Below, piece by piece: positions 1 to 10,003 of a stretch of DNA of 64,000 bases. This DNA is from Marinomonas atlantica (GTDB lineage Bacteria; Pseudomonadota; Gammaproteobacteria; Pseudomonadales; Marinomonadaceae), in contig NZ_LTAW01000002.1 in assembly GCF_001639725.1 (NCBI RefSeq), forward strand, positions 372,001 through 436,000, read 5' to 3'. The translations under genes and the position numbers were made by a program. The first letter of the stretch is position 1, and every line of letters begins with the position of its first letter. Under the pieces are notes generated by a model. It was not told where the DNA came from, did no database searches, and saw nothing but the letters and a program-made list of their open reading frames with translations.

Positions 1-1016
1 GTACGGTGTATATCATCCAGTTGCATGGGTGAAGATAGCTTCTGCACTAACTTATGAGCGATAGTCTCACGTTGTTGTTTTGGTAAATCTTCAGGAATGA
101 TTAACACAAATTCATCACCTCCCAAGCGGGCGCAGACAGAATTTGAATGCATAGAGTTCTGTAAGATCTCAGCGACTTTTACAAGTAAGGAATCTCCAAC
201 GGAGTGCCCATAGCTGTCATTAATGGGTTTAAAACCATCAAGATCAATATAGAATAAAGTGTAGGGTAGACCATGGATTTTCTTCAGCTTATTTTGTAAT
301 CCGCGGCGATTAAGTAAATCTGTTAACGAGTCTGTAATAGAAGCATGGGCGTATTTTAACTCGCTTATTTTACGTTCATTTATATCATTCAATGTAGCAA
401 TGACACTTTTCGCATAAATGTCTTTGCTAAGCTCTAACCTATGCCAGCGTTTCCCTTTCTTGGTGGACAATAAGTAATCATTCTCGAACAGGGATTCTTC
501 TGAGAAAACAAAAGATGTAAGATCAATTTCTTTGGAAAATAGATCAGAAAATGTCTGTATTTCGTGGCCAAATTGGTCTTTGAATGGAGGGTTGAAACTG
601 AGCAAATGACCGTCATTATCAAATAGGCCTAAAATAGCGCTCTTTCCGACTTCACCAACATAACGATTTAGTATTTCTGAATGGATCCCCTCGGCGAGCA
701 TTGCTGTACGGTTGCCTTCAATTTCTATGCCGCTGAACCGCATAAATACTTGTTTATCGATGCCTTTTGGAGAAATGCGCCACCAACAGTCTATGATTCT
801 TCCTGCCTCAAAGTCATTTAAATAGCCAAGCAGTGTTTGAGTAACAGCATCGGAACTTCCTGATTTAAAATCTCGACTTATGAGTTCATCTAAGTCATTG
901 GCTTCCCAAAGATTCAAGGCTGCATTATTAGCCCAATATACTTTGAAATTTTGAACGTCATAGATCCATACAGGATTTTGTATGCTGTTAAGACAGAAAT
1001 CCTCAAATTTTTGCAA
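1..1016 (-). CDS. PAS-GGDEF diguanylate cyclase (C-terminus off window)
   Basis: The reading frame runs leftwards off the window edge, so only about 338 N-terminal residues are visible. The start is taken as TTG at 1016, preceded at good distance by GGAAGGAG; an in-frame GTG lies two codons upstream but overlaps that ribosome site. The N-terminal third reads like a PAS sensor (FxxCLNSIQNPVWIYD, then VYWANNAALNLW). The C-terminal part contains ARLGGDEFVLIIPE at about residue 295-308, an intact GGDEF active site, and the GLKPINDSYGHSVGD-type metal/substrate segment before it. This predicts synthesis of cyclic di-GMP from two GTP. Whether an EAL domain follows cannot be seen. No membrane segment is obvious in the visible part, so it is probably cytoplasmic. 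Confidence 0.85.
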   Translation of the reverse strand, partial: MQKFEDFCLNSIQNPVWIYDVQNFKVYWANNAALNLWEANDLDELISRDFKSGSSDAVTQTLLGYLNDFEAGRIIDCWWRISPKGIDKQVFMRFSGIEIEGNRTAMLAEGIHSEILNRYVGEVGKSAILGLFDNDGHLLSFNPPFKDQFGHEIQTFSDLFSKEIDLTSFVFSEESLFENDYLLSTKKGKRWHRLELSKDIYAKSVIATLNDINERKISELKYAHASITDSLTDLLNRRGLQNKLKKIHGLPYTLFYIDLDGFKPINDSYGHSVGDSLLVKVAEILQNSMHSNSVCARLGGDEFVLIIPEDLPKQQRETIAHKLVQKLSSPMQLDDIHR

Positions 1017-1170
1017 GTCCACTCCTTCCACTTGACCTATGAGTAGATGTACTCACCATTATAGCGATATTAAATAGTACCTTAAGAAGGCATTAAAGTA
1101 ATAGATGCTTAGATTTAGGAGGGATACAAAAACTAGAGTGGCTTAAATGTGCACTCTAGTTTTTTAAAAG

Positions 1171-1809
1171 TTAGCCAAACATCCGGTCAATGGTTTCGTG
1201 GCCAGTAAACAATTCAACTACTCTAATTTTAGTTGAATCATGTTCAACACAATAGCAGATTGCATCAGCGACATCAGTTCTGGAGATACTAGTGTCAGCA
1301 CCTATATTTGGTCGTTCACTAGTAAACCCACCTGTTGCTGGCGTGTTGGTGAGTTTTCCCGGACGCAGAACAGTGTATGGAACGCTGGCTTTGGTTAGAT
1401 ATTCATCGGTGATGTGTTTTGTTATCAAGTAAGGCTTAATACTTGAATTAATCTCGTCGGGATCATCTGCACCAAATGAGCTGAGTAGGATAAAATGCTC
1501 TACAGAAGGCTCTTCTTCAGCGTAATCAATGGCTCTTTTAGCAGCCCAAAGATCAACGAGTATAGTTTTATCGTAACCACTAGAGCTGCCTGATCCTGCG
1601 ACAAATATAACTTTCTGTACCCCTTCATAGGCATCACAAAAGTCGTTTTCTAGATCGACCGTAAAGATTTCTAAATCGAGGTGCTCAAGTTCACTTGCGC
1701 GTTGACTGTCTCGTGCAATTGCTCGGACTGAATGCCCATCATTAACGAGTGATTGACAAACTCTCTGCCCGATTTGGCCAGTTGCGCCGATTACCAAAAT
1801 AGTCTTCAT
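1171..1809 (-). CDS. NAD(P)-binding atypical SDR (NmrA/YwnB-like)
   Basis: A 212-residue protein with a Rossmann nucleotide-binding start, ILVIGATGQIGQRV, at residues 4-17 and an SDR-like LLSSFGADD segment where the classical family has its catalytic serine region. The downstream YxxxK motif is replaced by PYLITKHITDEYL, as in atypical SDRs that bind NAD(P)H as sensors or act as NAD(P)H-dependent epimerase or reductase-like enzymes. The substrate is unknown. It stands alone between a cyclase gene and the isoprenoid operon, with a 136-base gap before dxs, so it is probably its own transcription unit. Length is typical for the YwnB/YhfK-like group. Confidence 0.75.
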   Translation of the reverse strand: MKTILVIGATGQIGQRVCQSLVNDGHSVRAIARDSQRASELEHLDLEIFTVDLENDFCDAYEGVQKVIFVAGSGSSSGYDKTILVDLWAAKRAIDYAEEEPSVEHFILLSSFGADDPDEINSSIKPYLITKHITDEYLTKASVPYTVLRPGKLTNTPATGGFTSERPNIGADTSISRTDVADAICYCVEHDSTKIRVVELFTGHETIDRMFG

Positions 1810-1945
1810 GGTTATTGGCCCTTGCTTTTGAATTTAAGTTATCCTAGCCAAAAATTAAGCAGCTATTATGGAGCAATAGTGCTTTCACACTATGTTGCAG
1901 TTTTTTCTAAATTAGCAAGAGCGGCTTGCACCACCGCCCCGAGTA

Positions 1946-3835
1946 TTAACTAGTCAGATTTTCTAGTTTTGCCTTGATTTGAGAAAGGATTCCTTCTGAG
2001 TCTAAGCCAATACGTTTAAGCATTGCACTATGTGTTGCATGCTCTTCATACCTGTCCGGCAAGCCTAACTGAAGTACTGCTGATGAAATATCATGGCGAT
2101 TTAAAAGCTCAGATACAGCAGAGCCTGCACCACCCATAATGGCATTTTCTTCTACTGTGACAAACAACTTAGCATGGCGGTAACTTAAAAGAGCCTCTTC
2201 ATCGATAGGTTTTACAAAGCGCATATCGATTAACGTAGCATCTAAAGTCTCAGCAGCAAGTAATGCGTCATAGGTAGGACGACCAAAGCCACAAATTATA
2301 ATATCAGTACTACCTTGATGGAGTATTCGAGACTGCCCAATTTTAACCGTTTCAAGCGCGCTGCTAACTGCAATTCCTCGTCCTGTTCCTCTGGGGTAGC
2401 GGACAGCAGCAGGTCCTTGATATTGGTAGCCAGTGTGTAGTAATTTTCGACACTCGTTTTCATCAGACGGTGCCATCACCACCATGCTAGGAATGCAGCG
2501 TAGATAACTTAAATCGTAAGCGCCTGCGTGAGTAGGACCGTCTTCGCCAACTAAGCCAGCGCGGTCAATTGCGAATAATACATCTAGCTTTTGCAGGGCA
2601 ACATCATGAATAAGTTGGTCGTAGCCACGTTGAAGGAACGTAGAATAAATGGCGACAACAGGTTTTAAACCATCGCAAGCCATACCCGCGGCAAGTGTTA
2701 CTGCATGCTGTTCGGCAATCGCTACGTCGAAATATCGGTCTGGGTAACTGTCGGCAAACTCTATAAGATCAGAGCCTTCTTTCATTGCGGGTGTAATAGC
2801 GACTAATTTCTCATCTGAAGCGGCTGCATCACATAACCAACGACCAAAAATATTACTGTACTTTGGTAGCTTAATTTTGGGTTCTTCAGTGTCCGGCTTA
2901 GGGTCAGGTTCAGTTTTATTAATAGCATGATAGCCGATGGGGTCACCTTCAGCTGGCTCAAAACCTTTACCCTTTTTAGTGATGACATGAAGAAACTGAG
3001 GGCCATTACGGTCTTTTAGATTACTAAGCGTTTGAGTAAGTAGCTCAATGTCATGACCATCAATAGGGCCAATATAGTTAAAGCCTAATTCTTCAAAAAT
3101 GGTTCCTGGAGCAACCATGCCTTTCATGTGTTCTTCTGCTTTACGTGCCAATTCAAGTGCGGATGGCAGGCCTGAGAAGACTTTTCGGCCGCCTTCGCGA
3201 ATATTTTCATACGTTTTACTGGCCCAAATTCGAGCCAAGGAACTTGATAGAGCACCTGCAGGTTTGGAAATAGACATCTCATTGTCATTAAGGACAACAA
3301 GCATATCGGCTTCGACGTCACCAGCGTGATTCATTGCTTCAAATGCCATCCCCGCAGACATGGCGCCATCGCCAATAATAGCTACTGCTTTACGGTTTGT
3401 CTTCAGTTGGCGAGAGGCAAGAGCCATACCCAATGCTGCACCAATTGATGTACTTGAATGACCCACTCCAAAGGTGTCATATTCGCTTTCTTCCCGTTTT
3501 GGAAAGCCAGATATTCCGTTTTCTTGGCGAATAGTGAGCAAGGAGTCACGCCGTCCGGTTAAAATCTTATGAGGATAAGCTTGATGGCCAACATCCCACA
3601 CTAAACGGTCTTCTGGCGTATTGAATACGTAATGCAGTGCGACGGTTAATTCAATTACGCCTAGTCCAGCACCAAAGTGACCGCCCGTTTGTCCAACACT
3701 GTAAAGCATGTAGGCACGCAGTTCGCGAATTAGCGTGCTGAGATCTTTTTTGTTTAGCTCACGAAGATCAGCTGGGCTGTCTATTTGGTCTAATAGAGGC
3801 GTCAAAGGACGCGATGTAGGTATCGTTTCGAACAT
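1946..3835 (-). CDS. dxs: 1-deoxy-D-xylulose-5-phosphate synthase
   Basis: About 629 residues, the usual length for DXS. It condenses pyruvate with glyceraldehyde-3-phosphate using thiamine diphosphate, the first step of the MEP isoprenoid pathway, in the cytoplasm. Visible motifs are GGHFGAGLG near residue 53, the ThDP-binding [18 protein letters not shown] near 157, and the second-domain [16 protein letters not shown] near 420-435, with [10 protein letters not shown] before it. A GTG two codons upstream (3841) could be the start instead; neither has a strong ribosome site. It is the last gene of xseB-ispA-dxs, a common gammaproteobacterial arrangement that links prenyl chain synthesis to its precursor supply. 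Confidence 0.97.
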   Translation of the reverse strand: MFETIPTSRPLTPLLDQIDSPADLRELNKKDLSTLIRELRAYMLYSVGQTGGHFGAGLGVIELTVALHYVFNTPEDRLVWDVGHQAYPHKILTGRRDSLLTIRQENGISGFPKREESEYDTFGVGHSSTSIGAALGMALASRQLKTNRKAVAIIGDGAMSAGMAFEAMNHAGDVEADMLVVLNDNEMSISKPAGALSSSLARIWASKTYENIREGGRKVFSGLPSALELARKAEEHMKGMVAPGTIFEELGFNYIGPIDGHDIELLTQTLSNLKDRNGPQFLHVITKKGKGFEPAEGDPIGYHAINKTEPDPKPDTEEPKIKLPKYSNIFGRWLCDAAASDEKLVAITPAMKEGSDLIEFADSYPDRYFDVAIAEQHAVTLAAGMACDGLKPVVAIYSTFLQRGYDQLIHDVALQKLDVLFAIDRAGLVGEDGPTHAGAYDLSYLRCIPSMVVMAPSDENECRKLLHTGYQYQGPAAVRYPRGTGRGIAVSSALETVKIGQSRILHQGSTDIIICGFGRPTYDALLAAETLDATLIDMRFVKPIDEEALLSYRHAKLFVTVEENAIMGGAGSAVSELLNRHDISSAVLQLGLPDRYEEHATHSAMLKRIGLDSEGILSQIKAKLENLTS

Positions 3836-3883
3836 GGGCACCGGAAGGTCACTTATTCTGTCATAAAATAGCGAGGCATTATA

Positions 3884-4765
3884 TCAGTGGTTGCGGGCAA
3901 TAATATAGTTAGCCAGCTCTACTAATGGTGTCGCTTTTGGGCCAAATGGCATGACTTGTGCGATTGCTTCATCGTGCAAACGCTTTGCAAGTGCTTGAGC
4001 ACCCTCTAACCCAAGTAGTTTAGGGTATGTGGGCTTGTTTGCATTTGAATCTGAAAACTGTGTTTTACCAAGTGTTTCGGTATCGCTGGTAATATCGATG
4101 ATGTCGTCTTGAACTTGAAATGCAAGGCCGATAGCAGACGCGTATAAATCAAGTGCATCAAGTTGTTTAGGGTCTGTTACGTTGACACTTTGAGCACCCA
4201 TTTTAACGGCTGCACGAATAATGGCTCCCGTTTTGTGGCGATGCATTAACTCTAAGTCCTCAAGAGTCATCTCTTTATCAACATTTGCAAGGTCAATCAT
4301 TTGGCCAGTGACCATGCCATAACGTCCAGATGCTTTTTGCAGAGTTTGTATTAAAGCAATTTGAGTATCTGCTTTGCCAAGATGGCTTTGACTGAGTAAC
4401 TCGAAAGCATAGGTCTGCAATGCGTCACCCGCTAAAATTGCTGTCGCTTCATCATATTGGATGTGACAAGTTGGTTTGCCGCGGCGTAAATTATCATCGT
4501 CCATCGCAGGCAGATCATCGTGTATTAGAGAGTAGGCATGTATTGATTCGACCGCTGCTGCACTGGCATCGGTTAATTCATTCGCTTCAGTAAAAAGCTG
4601 AGCTACCGCATACGTCAGCATAGGGCGGACTCGTTTTCCGCCATTGAAAAGACTATAACGCATGGCTTCTTGAAGTCCACTAGCCGGAATGTATGCAGAT
4701 AAAGTTCGATCTAAGTAGCGGTCAACACGTTCGCAAGCGTAGTGCGTAAATTGCTCTAAGTTCAC
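3884..4765 (-). CDS. ispA: Farnesyl diphosphate synthase
   Basis: A 293-residue trans-prenyltransferase that adds isopentenyl diphosphate to dimethylallyl and geranyl diphosphate to give farnesyl diphosphate. The first aspartate-rich motif DDLPAMDDD lies at residues 83-91, the NGGKRVRP substrate-binding segment at 41-48, and the second aspartate motif QVQDDIIDITSD near 215-226. These are the Mg-diphosphate ligands of the family. Its start overlaps the xseB stop by four bases (ATGA), which implies translational coupling, and dxs follows after 48 bases. All diagnostic residues are present and nothing is unusual. Confidence 0.97.
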   Translation of the reverse strand: MNLEQFTHYACERVDRYLDRTLSAYIPASGLQEAMRYSLFNGGKRVRPMLTYAVAQLFTEANELTDASAAAVESIHAYSLIHDDLPAMDDDNLRRGKPTCHIQYDEATAILAGDALQTYAFELLSQSHLGKADTQIALIQTLQKASGRYGMVTGQMIDLANVDKEMTLEDLELMHRHKTGAIIRAAVKMGAQSVNVTDPKQLDALDLYASAIGLAFQVQDDIIDITSDTETLGKTQFSDSNANKPTYPKLLGLEGAQALAKRLHDEAIAQVMPFGPKATPLVELANYIIARNH

Positions 4766-5004
4766 TGTTCAGGTTCCGGGTCAAAGTTTTCTAGGCGCTC
4801 GCCTTCGTTGGTTTCAAGCAAAATTTGTACTTTTTGCTCTGCTTGGGTTAGAACTGACTGGCAATCCTGACTAAGCTTGACGCCTTTTTCAAACGCTTTT
4901 AACGCTTCTTCAAGGGATAGCTGGTTGGATTCTAGTTGTCCGACAATAGTTTCTAGTTCCGAGAGGTTTTCTTCGAAATGACGCACGCTAGTTTTTCGAG
5001 ACAT
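4762..5004 (-). CDS. xseB: Exodeoxyribonuclease VII small subunit
   Basis: An 80-residue, charged, helical protein. The family signature appears as FEENLSELETIVGQLE followed by LSLEEALKAFEKGVKLS, the two helices that pair with the XseA coiled coil. With XseA it forms exonuclease VII, which degrades single-stranded DNA into oligonucleotides in the cytoplasm. xseA is not in this window. It leads the xseB-ispA-dxs operon and overlaps ispA by four bases. The operon is divergent from pomA across a 170-base gap that should hold both promoters. Confidence 0.95.
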   Translation of the reverse strand: MSRKTSVRHFEENLSELETIVGQLESNQLSLEEALKAFEKGVKLSQDCQSVLTQAEQKVQILLETNEGERLENFDPEPEQ

Positions 5005-5174
5005 AATGACTTCTCTTTTGATAATCTACAATTTGTAACAGAATTCCGCATAATTCAAGAGTAAAGACACTCTAAAAGTTACAAAATAGTAACGGTATAT
5101 TAAGACGCGCCGCTACTATTTGTTTAAAATGGAATGAGTTAAGTTGCATTATACTTTATTCGTAGGAGACGCGT

Positions 5175-5930
5175 GTGGATATCGCAACGCTAATAGGCCT
5201 CATTGGCGCATTTGCCATCGTATTGATGGCCATTATTTTTGGTGGCTCGGCAGGGATGTTTTTGGACCCTGCTTCTGTCTTGATCGTATTGATCGGATCT
5301 ACCTTCGTTGTATTAATGCAATACCCGCTGGGCCAGTTTCTTGGTGCCGGAAAGTCTGCCGCAAAGGCATTCATGTTTAAAAGTATTCCTGTTGATACTC
5401 TAATCGATGAAATTTATGGTTTAGCCGACGAAGCTCGTAAAGGTGGTCTTCTATCATTGGAAGGCAAAGAGGTCAGTCACCCATTCCTGTCAAAAGGCAT
5501 TCAAATGTTGGTGGATGGTCACGATGGATCGGTTGTAAAAGCTCAGCTATCAAAAGATATGAATCAAGCTTTCACTCGACATGATAATGGTGCCAAAGTC
5601 TTTAAAGCATTCGGTGATACTGGTCCAGCAATGGGAATGATCGGTACCTTGGTGGGTTTGGTGCAGATGTTGGCTAATATGGACGATCCAAAATCTATAG
5701 GGCCAGCAATGGCTGTCGCTCTTTTAACGACATTATATGGTGCCATGCTGGCGAATATGTTGTGTTTGCCGCTCCAAGCTAAGCTGTCTAACCGTGCTAA
5801 TGAAGAGTTGCTTTGTCAGCAGCTTATTTTAGATGCTTTATTGGCTATTCAAGCTGGACAAAATCCTCGTGTCTTGGATGGTGCTTTGAAAACCTACATT
5901 GCTGAAGGCAAACGAACAGAACGTGAGTGA
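5175..5930 (+). CDS. pomA: Sodium-driven flagellar stator protein PomA
   Basis: A 251-residue MotA/PomA family protein. It begins with GTG at 5175, with TAGGAG seven bases upstream. It has four hydrophobic segments: two near the N-terminus (DIATLIGLIGAFAIVLMAII and ASVLIVLIGSTFVVLMQYPLG), a long cytoplasmic loop, then two near 150-200 containing AFGDTGPAMGMIGTLVGLVQ and GPAMAVALLTTLYGAMLANM. The loop includes RKGGLLSLE, typical of PomA. With PomB it forms the ion channel that turns the flagellar motor. Resemblance to the Vibrio sodium-type stator is close throughout, so sodium rather than proton coupling is inferred. The next gene, pomB, starts 33 bases downstream. Confidence 0.93.
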   Translation: MDIATLIGLIGAFAIVLMAIIFGGSAGMFLDPASVLIVLIGSTFVVLMQYPLGQFLGAGKSAAKAFMFKSIPVDTLIDEIYGLADEARKGGLLSLEGKEVSHPFLSKGIQMLVDGHDGSVVKAQLSKDMNQAFTRHDNGAKVFKAFGDTGPAMGMIGTLVGLVQMLANMDDPKSIGPAMAVALLTTLYGAMLANMLCLPLQAKLSNRANEELLCQQLILDALLAIQAGQNPRVLDGALKTYIAEGKRTERE

Positions 5931-5963
5931 TGTTTTCCTGATGGTTAACTGGATTGTAGTATA

Positions 5964-6974
5964 ATGAGTGATGAAGAAGACGAAAACGACTGCCCCGAAT
6001 GTATAGAAGGTCTCCCTGCCTATATGGGGACATTTGCCGATTTGATGTCGCTGCTGATGTGTTTCTTTGTATTGTTGTTGTCGTTTGCTGAAATGGATGT
6101 CTTGAAATTTAAGCAGTTGGCTGGCTCTATGCGGGAAGCATTTGGTGTACAAAAACAAATTGAAGCGGAATCTATCCCAATGGGAACGTCGATTATTGCT
6201 CAGGAATTCAGCCCTGGGCGCCCGGAACCGACGCCTATAAATGAGGTCCGACAAAAAGCAGATGATAGGCCTGAAAATACACTAGAGGTGATGTGTAAAC
6301 CGGATTCTGCTCAATTGAATGAGCAAGACGGTGCTGGTCAGCCTTCACCGAATACAGCTGTCGACATGTCTCAAGCAGACATGCAGCGCGAACAACAGAT
6401 TCAACAGACTGAGGAAACGGCACAGCAAGTGGCCTCCGTTATGCGGGAAGAAATTTCAAAAGGAACGGTTGAAGTTGAAACGCAAGAAAATACCATCACG
6501 ATACGTTTAAAAGATAAAGGTTCGTTTCAATCAGGCTCTGCCGAATTAAACTATGACTTTATTCCTATAATAGATATGGTTCGAGATGTTTTGGTTGGTT
6601 TAGATGGTAGTATTGCGGTAGAAGGTCATACCGACAATATTCCCATTGATAGCCGACGATTTCGGTCTAATTGGCAATTATCATCTGCGCGTGCGATTTC
6701 TGTGGCAGAAGAGTTATTTTCTACTGGTCAACTGGAGCAAAGTCGATTTTCGGTAACTGGTTTTGCCGATACTCGACCACTTTTACCGAATGACACGGCG
6801 CAAAACCGTGCAACAAACCGTCGAGTTGAAATTGTTATACGCCAAAATGACTTAGCACGACCTAATGTGATAGAGCCTGAGTATCCGCCGGGTCTAGGTG
6901 GTGACTCAGATACGAATGATCTATTTACAGAAGGTGATGGTGGGTTTGAGTTAGACCCTAATGAAATCTTCTAA
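5964..6974 (+). CDS. pomB: Sodium-driven flagellar stator protein PomB
   Basis: A 336-residue MotB/PomB family protein with one membrane segment (about residues 24-45) that carries the ion-binding aspartate in GTFADLMSLLMCFFVLLLSF (Asp26), followed by AEMDVLKFKQLAGSMREAFG, the plug-region signature. A long acidic, glutamine-rich linker leads to a C-terminal OmpA-like peptidoglycan-binding domain (VEGHTDNIP, then SNWQLSSARA and NRATNRRVEIVI). It anchors the stator to the cell wall and conducts ions together with PomA. The C-terminal 30 residues are acidic and rich in Gly/Asp. A strong terminator follows directly, so pomAB is a two-gene unit. Confidence 0.93.
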   Translation: MSDEEDENDCPECIEGLPAYMGTFADLMSLLMCFFVLLLSFAEMDVLKFKQLAGSMREAFGVQKQIEAESIPMGTSIIAQEFSPGRPEPTPINEVRQKADDRPENTLEVMCKPDSAQLNEQDGAGQPSPNTAVDMSQADMQREQQIQQTEETAQQVASVMREEISKGTVEVETQENTITIRLKDKGSFQSGSAELNYDFIPIIDMVRDVLVGLDGSIAVEGHTDNIPIDSRRFRSNWQLSSARAISVAEELFSTGQLEQSRFSVTGFADTRPLLPNDTAQNRATNRRVEIVIRQNDLARPNVIEPEYPPGLGGDSDTNDLFTEGDGGFELDPNEIF

Positions 6975-6982
6975 TTGTAATT

Positions 6983-7019
6983 AACCAAAAAAGCGACGTG
7001 TTACGTCGCTTTTTTGGTT
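6983..7019 (+). terminator. Rho-independent terminator after pomB
   Basis: A near-perfect inverted repeat of about 17 bp (AACCAAAAAAGCGACGT and its complement) around a very short loop, with an A-run on the left and a T-run on the right. It could work on either strand, but only pomAB reads into it. Confidence 0.9.
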
Positions 7020-7060
7020 CTTATGATGCGCTTTTAGAGGTTTTTTGCTATGGTTCTTGA

Positions 7061-7885
<825 letters not shown>

Positions 7886-7899
7886 AGACGTAGAATAGT

Positions 7900-7926
7900 A
7901 AAAGGCCGCTTATGCGGCCTTTTTTG
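7900..7926 (+). terminator. Rho-independent terminator after dapB
   Basis: AAAAGGCCGC and GCGGCCTTTTTT form a hairpin with a four-base loop and a T-run, 15 bases after the dapB stop and before the convergent MarR gene. It can serve both directions. Confidence 0.9.
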
Positions 7927-7943
7927 TTGCTTATCAATTCCAG

Positions 7944-8426
7944 TTAGTGTGAACCTGGAGCGTTTATATCGAGTAACGGTGCAGCGTCTAGCTTTTCTGC
8001 ATCCATCATTACAGCAACACGCTGTAAAGAAGATAGAATTTGTGTCTGTTCCCAGCTTTGCAGCGATTCAAATTCAGAAATGAATTTTTCATGTAGCAAC
8101 GGTGGCGATGTTAGCAATACGTTTCTACCTTCTTCGGTAAGGCGTGCGTTCACAATGCGTTTGTCTTTTTGCGCGCGTACGCGCTCAACTAGCTTTCGTT
8201 CTTCTAAACGATTTAGGATAGTTGTCACGGTCGCTTGACTCAAAGATACATTGTCAGAAATTTTGCGCACTGTGACGTCTCCGAGCTCCTCAATGGCACG
8301 TAACACCATGATTTGAGGAATTGTAAGACCACACGCTTTTACTATTCGTTTAGATTGAAGATCTGTTGCACGAATGATGCGGCGCAAATGAACGAGGACG
8401 TCATGTAGATGTTGTTGTTCGGGCAT
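7944..8426 (-). CDS. MarR family transcriptional regulator
   Basis: A 160-residue MarR-type repressor. The winged helix-turn-helix is visible as LTIPQIMVLRAIEELG, then VSLSQATVTTILNRLEERKLVERVRAQKDKR split around residues 60-95, with the DxR wing motif replaced by DKRIVNA. N- and C-terminal helices should form the dimer interface. A TATAAT-like -10 box lies upstream on the minus strand (around 8470). Its target is not evident. MarR proteins of the EctR type control ectoine genes in methylotrophs, and an ect operon lies 7 kb away, but that link is only a speculation here. Convergent with dapB. Confidence 0.85.
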   Translation of the reverse strand: MPEQQHLHDVLVHLRRIIRATDLQSKRIVKACGLTIPQIMVLRAIEELGDVTVRKISDNVSLSQATVTTILNRLEERKLVERVRAQKDKRIVNARLTEEGRNVLLTSPPLLHEKFISEFESLQSWEQTQILSSLQRVAVMMDAEKLDAAPLLDINAPGSH

Positions 8427-8591
8427 ATAACACTTGTTTTGATGTCTGAGGTGTCTGTAAAGACGCGCATTATAGAGAGAACTTCCAGCAGGATGAACCC
8501 CTTGGGGACAACGAACTCTCTAAAGTAGATTAATTAGACTTCAAAATAGTGCGCGAGTTAGTAAAAGTCAATGAGTAGGTGTCTTAGGCAC

Positions 8592-10001
8592 CTACTGACT
8601 CTCCTTTTTGAGATTTTCGAATGCTGCTATGGCATGTTGACGTGCAAGCTTGTAATCGACTACTGGCGCTGGATAATCGTTCTGGTCACGTATAGCGCCA
8701 CTTGGGTTATGGATGCTCTTGACTGGGACGTTCTTTAGCTCCGGAACAAACTTCTTTATGAAAGTGCCATCAGGGTCGAATCGTTCAGATTGACGCGTCG
8801 GGTTGAATACTCGGAAGTAGGGGGCAGCATCACAACCGGTTGATGCGCTCCATTGCCAACCGCCATTATTGGCAGCGAACTCACCATCAATTAACTTGCT
8901 CATAAAATAGGCTTCGCCTTTACGCCAATCGATTAGCAATAACTTGGTTAGAAAGCTCGCTGCAATCATGCGTAGTCGGTTGTGCATCCAGCCTGTTTGA
9001 TTGAGTTGGCGCATGGCTGCATCAACGATAGGGAAGCCAGTACTTCCTTCACACCAGGCCTTAAAGCCCGTTTCATTATTGTTCCAAATGACGTTCACTG
9101 TTTCAGGCTTAAAAGGGAGTGACTTTGATAAATTTGGGAAAAAGCCCATCAGTTGCTTATAAAAATCTCGCCAAGCGAGTTCTTTTAACCAGACGCTTGC
9201 GTGCCAGTCGCGGTTGTCTTGAGAGGCAGAATAAATAATGGCCTCTAGACACGCTCTTGGACCAATAGCGCCCAGTGCTAAATATGGTGACAATAAGCTC
9301 GTATTTGGTTTTGCTGGAAAATCACGCAGCTCGTCGTACAGCGCTTCCTTGGTATGACAAAAATGCCATAACTTTTCGCGAATAGCTTGATAGTCTGCGG
9401 GCCATAGATCTTCTCGGTAGCTCGATTGATCAGAAGGCATGACGAACTCATTGGGCAAAGCCTCCCCTTGTGTTTGCTTATTTGGCAGATCGTAAGGGGA
9501 TTGCACGTTTGCTGACAATGTTGCTAACCAGCGCTTATAAAATGGTGTGAAAACTTTAAAAGGCTGGCCTTGTTGATTTAATACGGGTTGAGAAACGATT
9601 AAGTCCGGTGCAAATCGCTGGCATTCTATATTGTGCTCACGAAGATGATTTTCTGTATTGTCATCACGATGAGATTCATGAGCAGGTAATTCATTTTGCC
9701 ACCAGATTTGCTGAAAGCTTTGCTCTTGGCAGAGAGTCAATAATGCACTTGGACAGTCTGAAAAACGCTTCAAAGACAGTACATGGCAAGGTATGTTGAG
9801 TTCATGTGCTTTCTGTTGTAATGCCTGTAAGAGCTTTAAACGTAAACTACATTTAGCTGGGGACTCATAGTGCTCATCCCATTGCTCAGGTGTTAAGCAT
9901 ACAGCGACAGCGATCTCTCCTTGTTGTTGGGCTTGAGCGATAGCAGGGTGATCATTCAGCCTAAGGTCATTTCGGAGCCAAACTAATTGCGTGATTGCCA
10001 T
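8592..10001 (-). CDS. phrB: Deoxyribodipyrimidine photolyase (CPD photolyase)
   Basis: A 469-residue class I CPD photolyase of the cryptochrome/photolyase family. The N-terminal antenna-binding fold begins QLVWLRNDLRLNDHPA. The FAD-binding domain shows SLLSPYLALGAIGPR, WLKELAWRDFYKQL, GWMHNRLRMIAASFLTKLLL and GEFAANNGGWQWSASTGCDA. It repairs UV-induced pyrimidine dimers with blue light and reduced FAD. It starts two bases after the upstream DUF523/DUF1722 gene and is the last gene of a three-gene minus-strand unit. An 8-bp inverted repeat (AGTAGGTG/CACCTACT) overlaps its stop codon at 8574-8596, but no clear T-run follows. Confidence 0.96.
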   Translation of the reverse strand: MAITQLVWLRNDLRLNDHPAIAQAQQQGEIAVAVCLTPEQWDEHYESPAKCSLRLKLLQALQQKAHELNIPCHVLSLKRFSDCPSALLTLCQEQSFQQIWWQNELPAHESHRDDNTENHLREHNIECQRFAPDLIVSQPVLNQQGQPFKVFTPFYKRWLATLSANVQSPYDLPNKQTQGEALPNEFVMPSDQSSYREDLWPADYQAIREKLWHFCHTKEALYDELRDFPAKPNTSLLSPYLALGAIGPRACLEAIIYSASQDNRDWHASVWLKELAWRDFYKQLMGFFPNLSKSLPFKPETVNVIWNNNETGFKAWCEGSTGFPIVDAAMRQLNQTGWMHNRLRMIAASFLTKLLLIDWRKGEAYFMSKLIDGEFAANNGGWQWSASTGCDAAPYFRVFNPTRQSERFDPDGTFIKKFVPELKNVPVKSIHNPSGAIRDQNDYPAPVVDYKLARQHAIAAFENLKKESQ

Positions 10002-10003
10002 GA

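Noticed and set aside
5838-6254. 138-residue minus-strand frame over pomA/pomB
   Set aside because: Antisense shadow of the stator genes with improbable composition.
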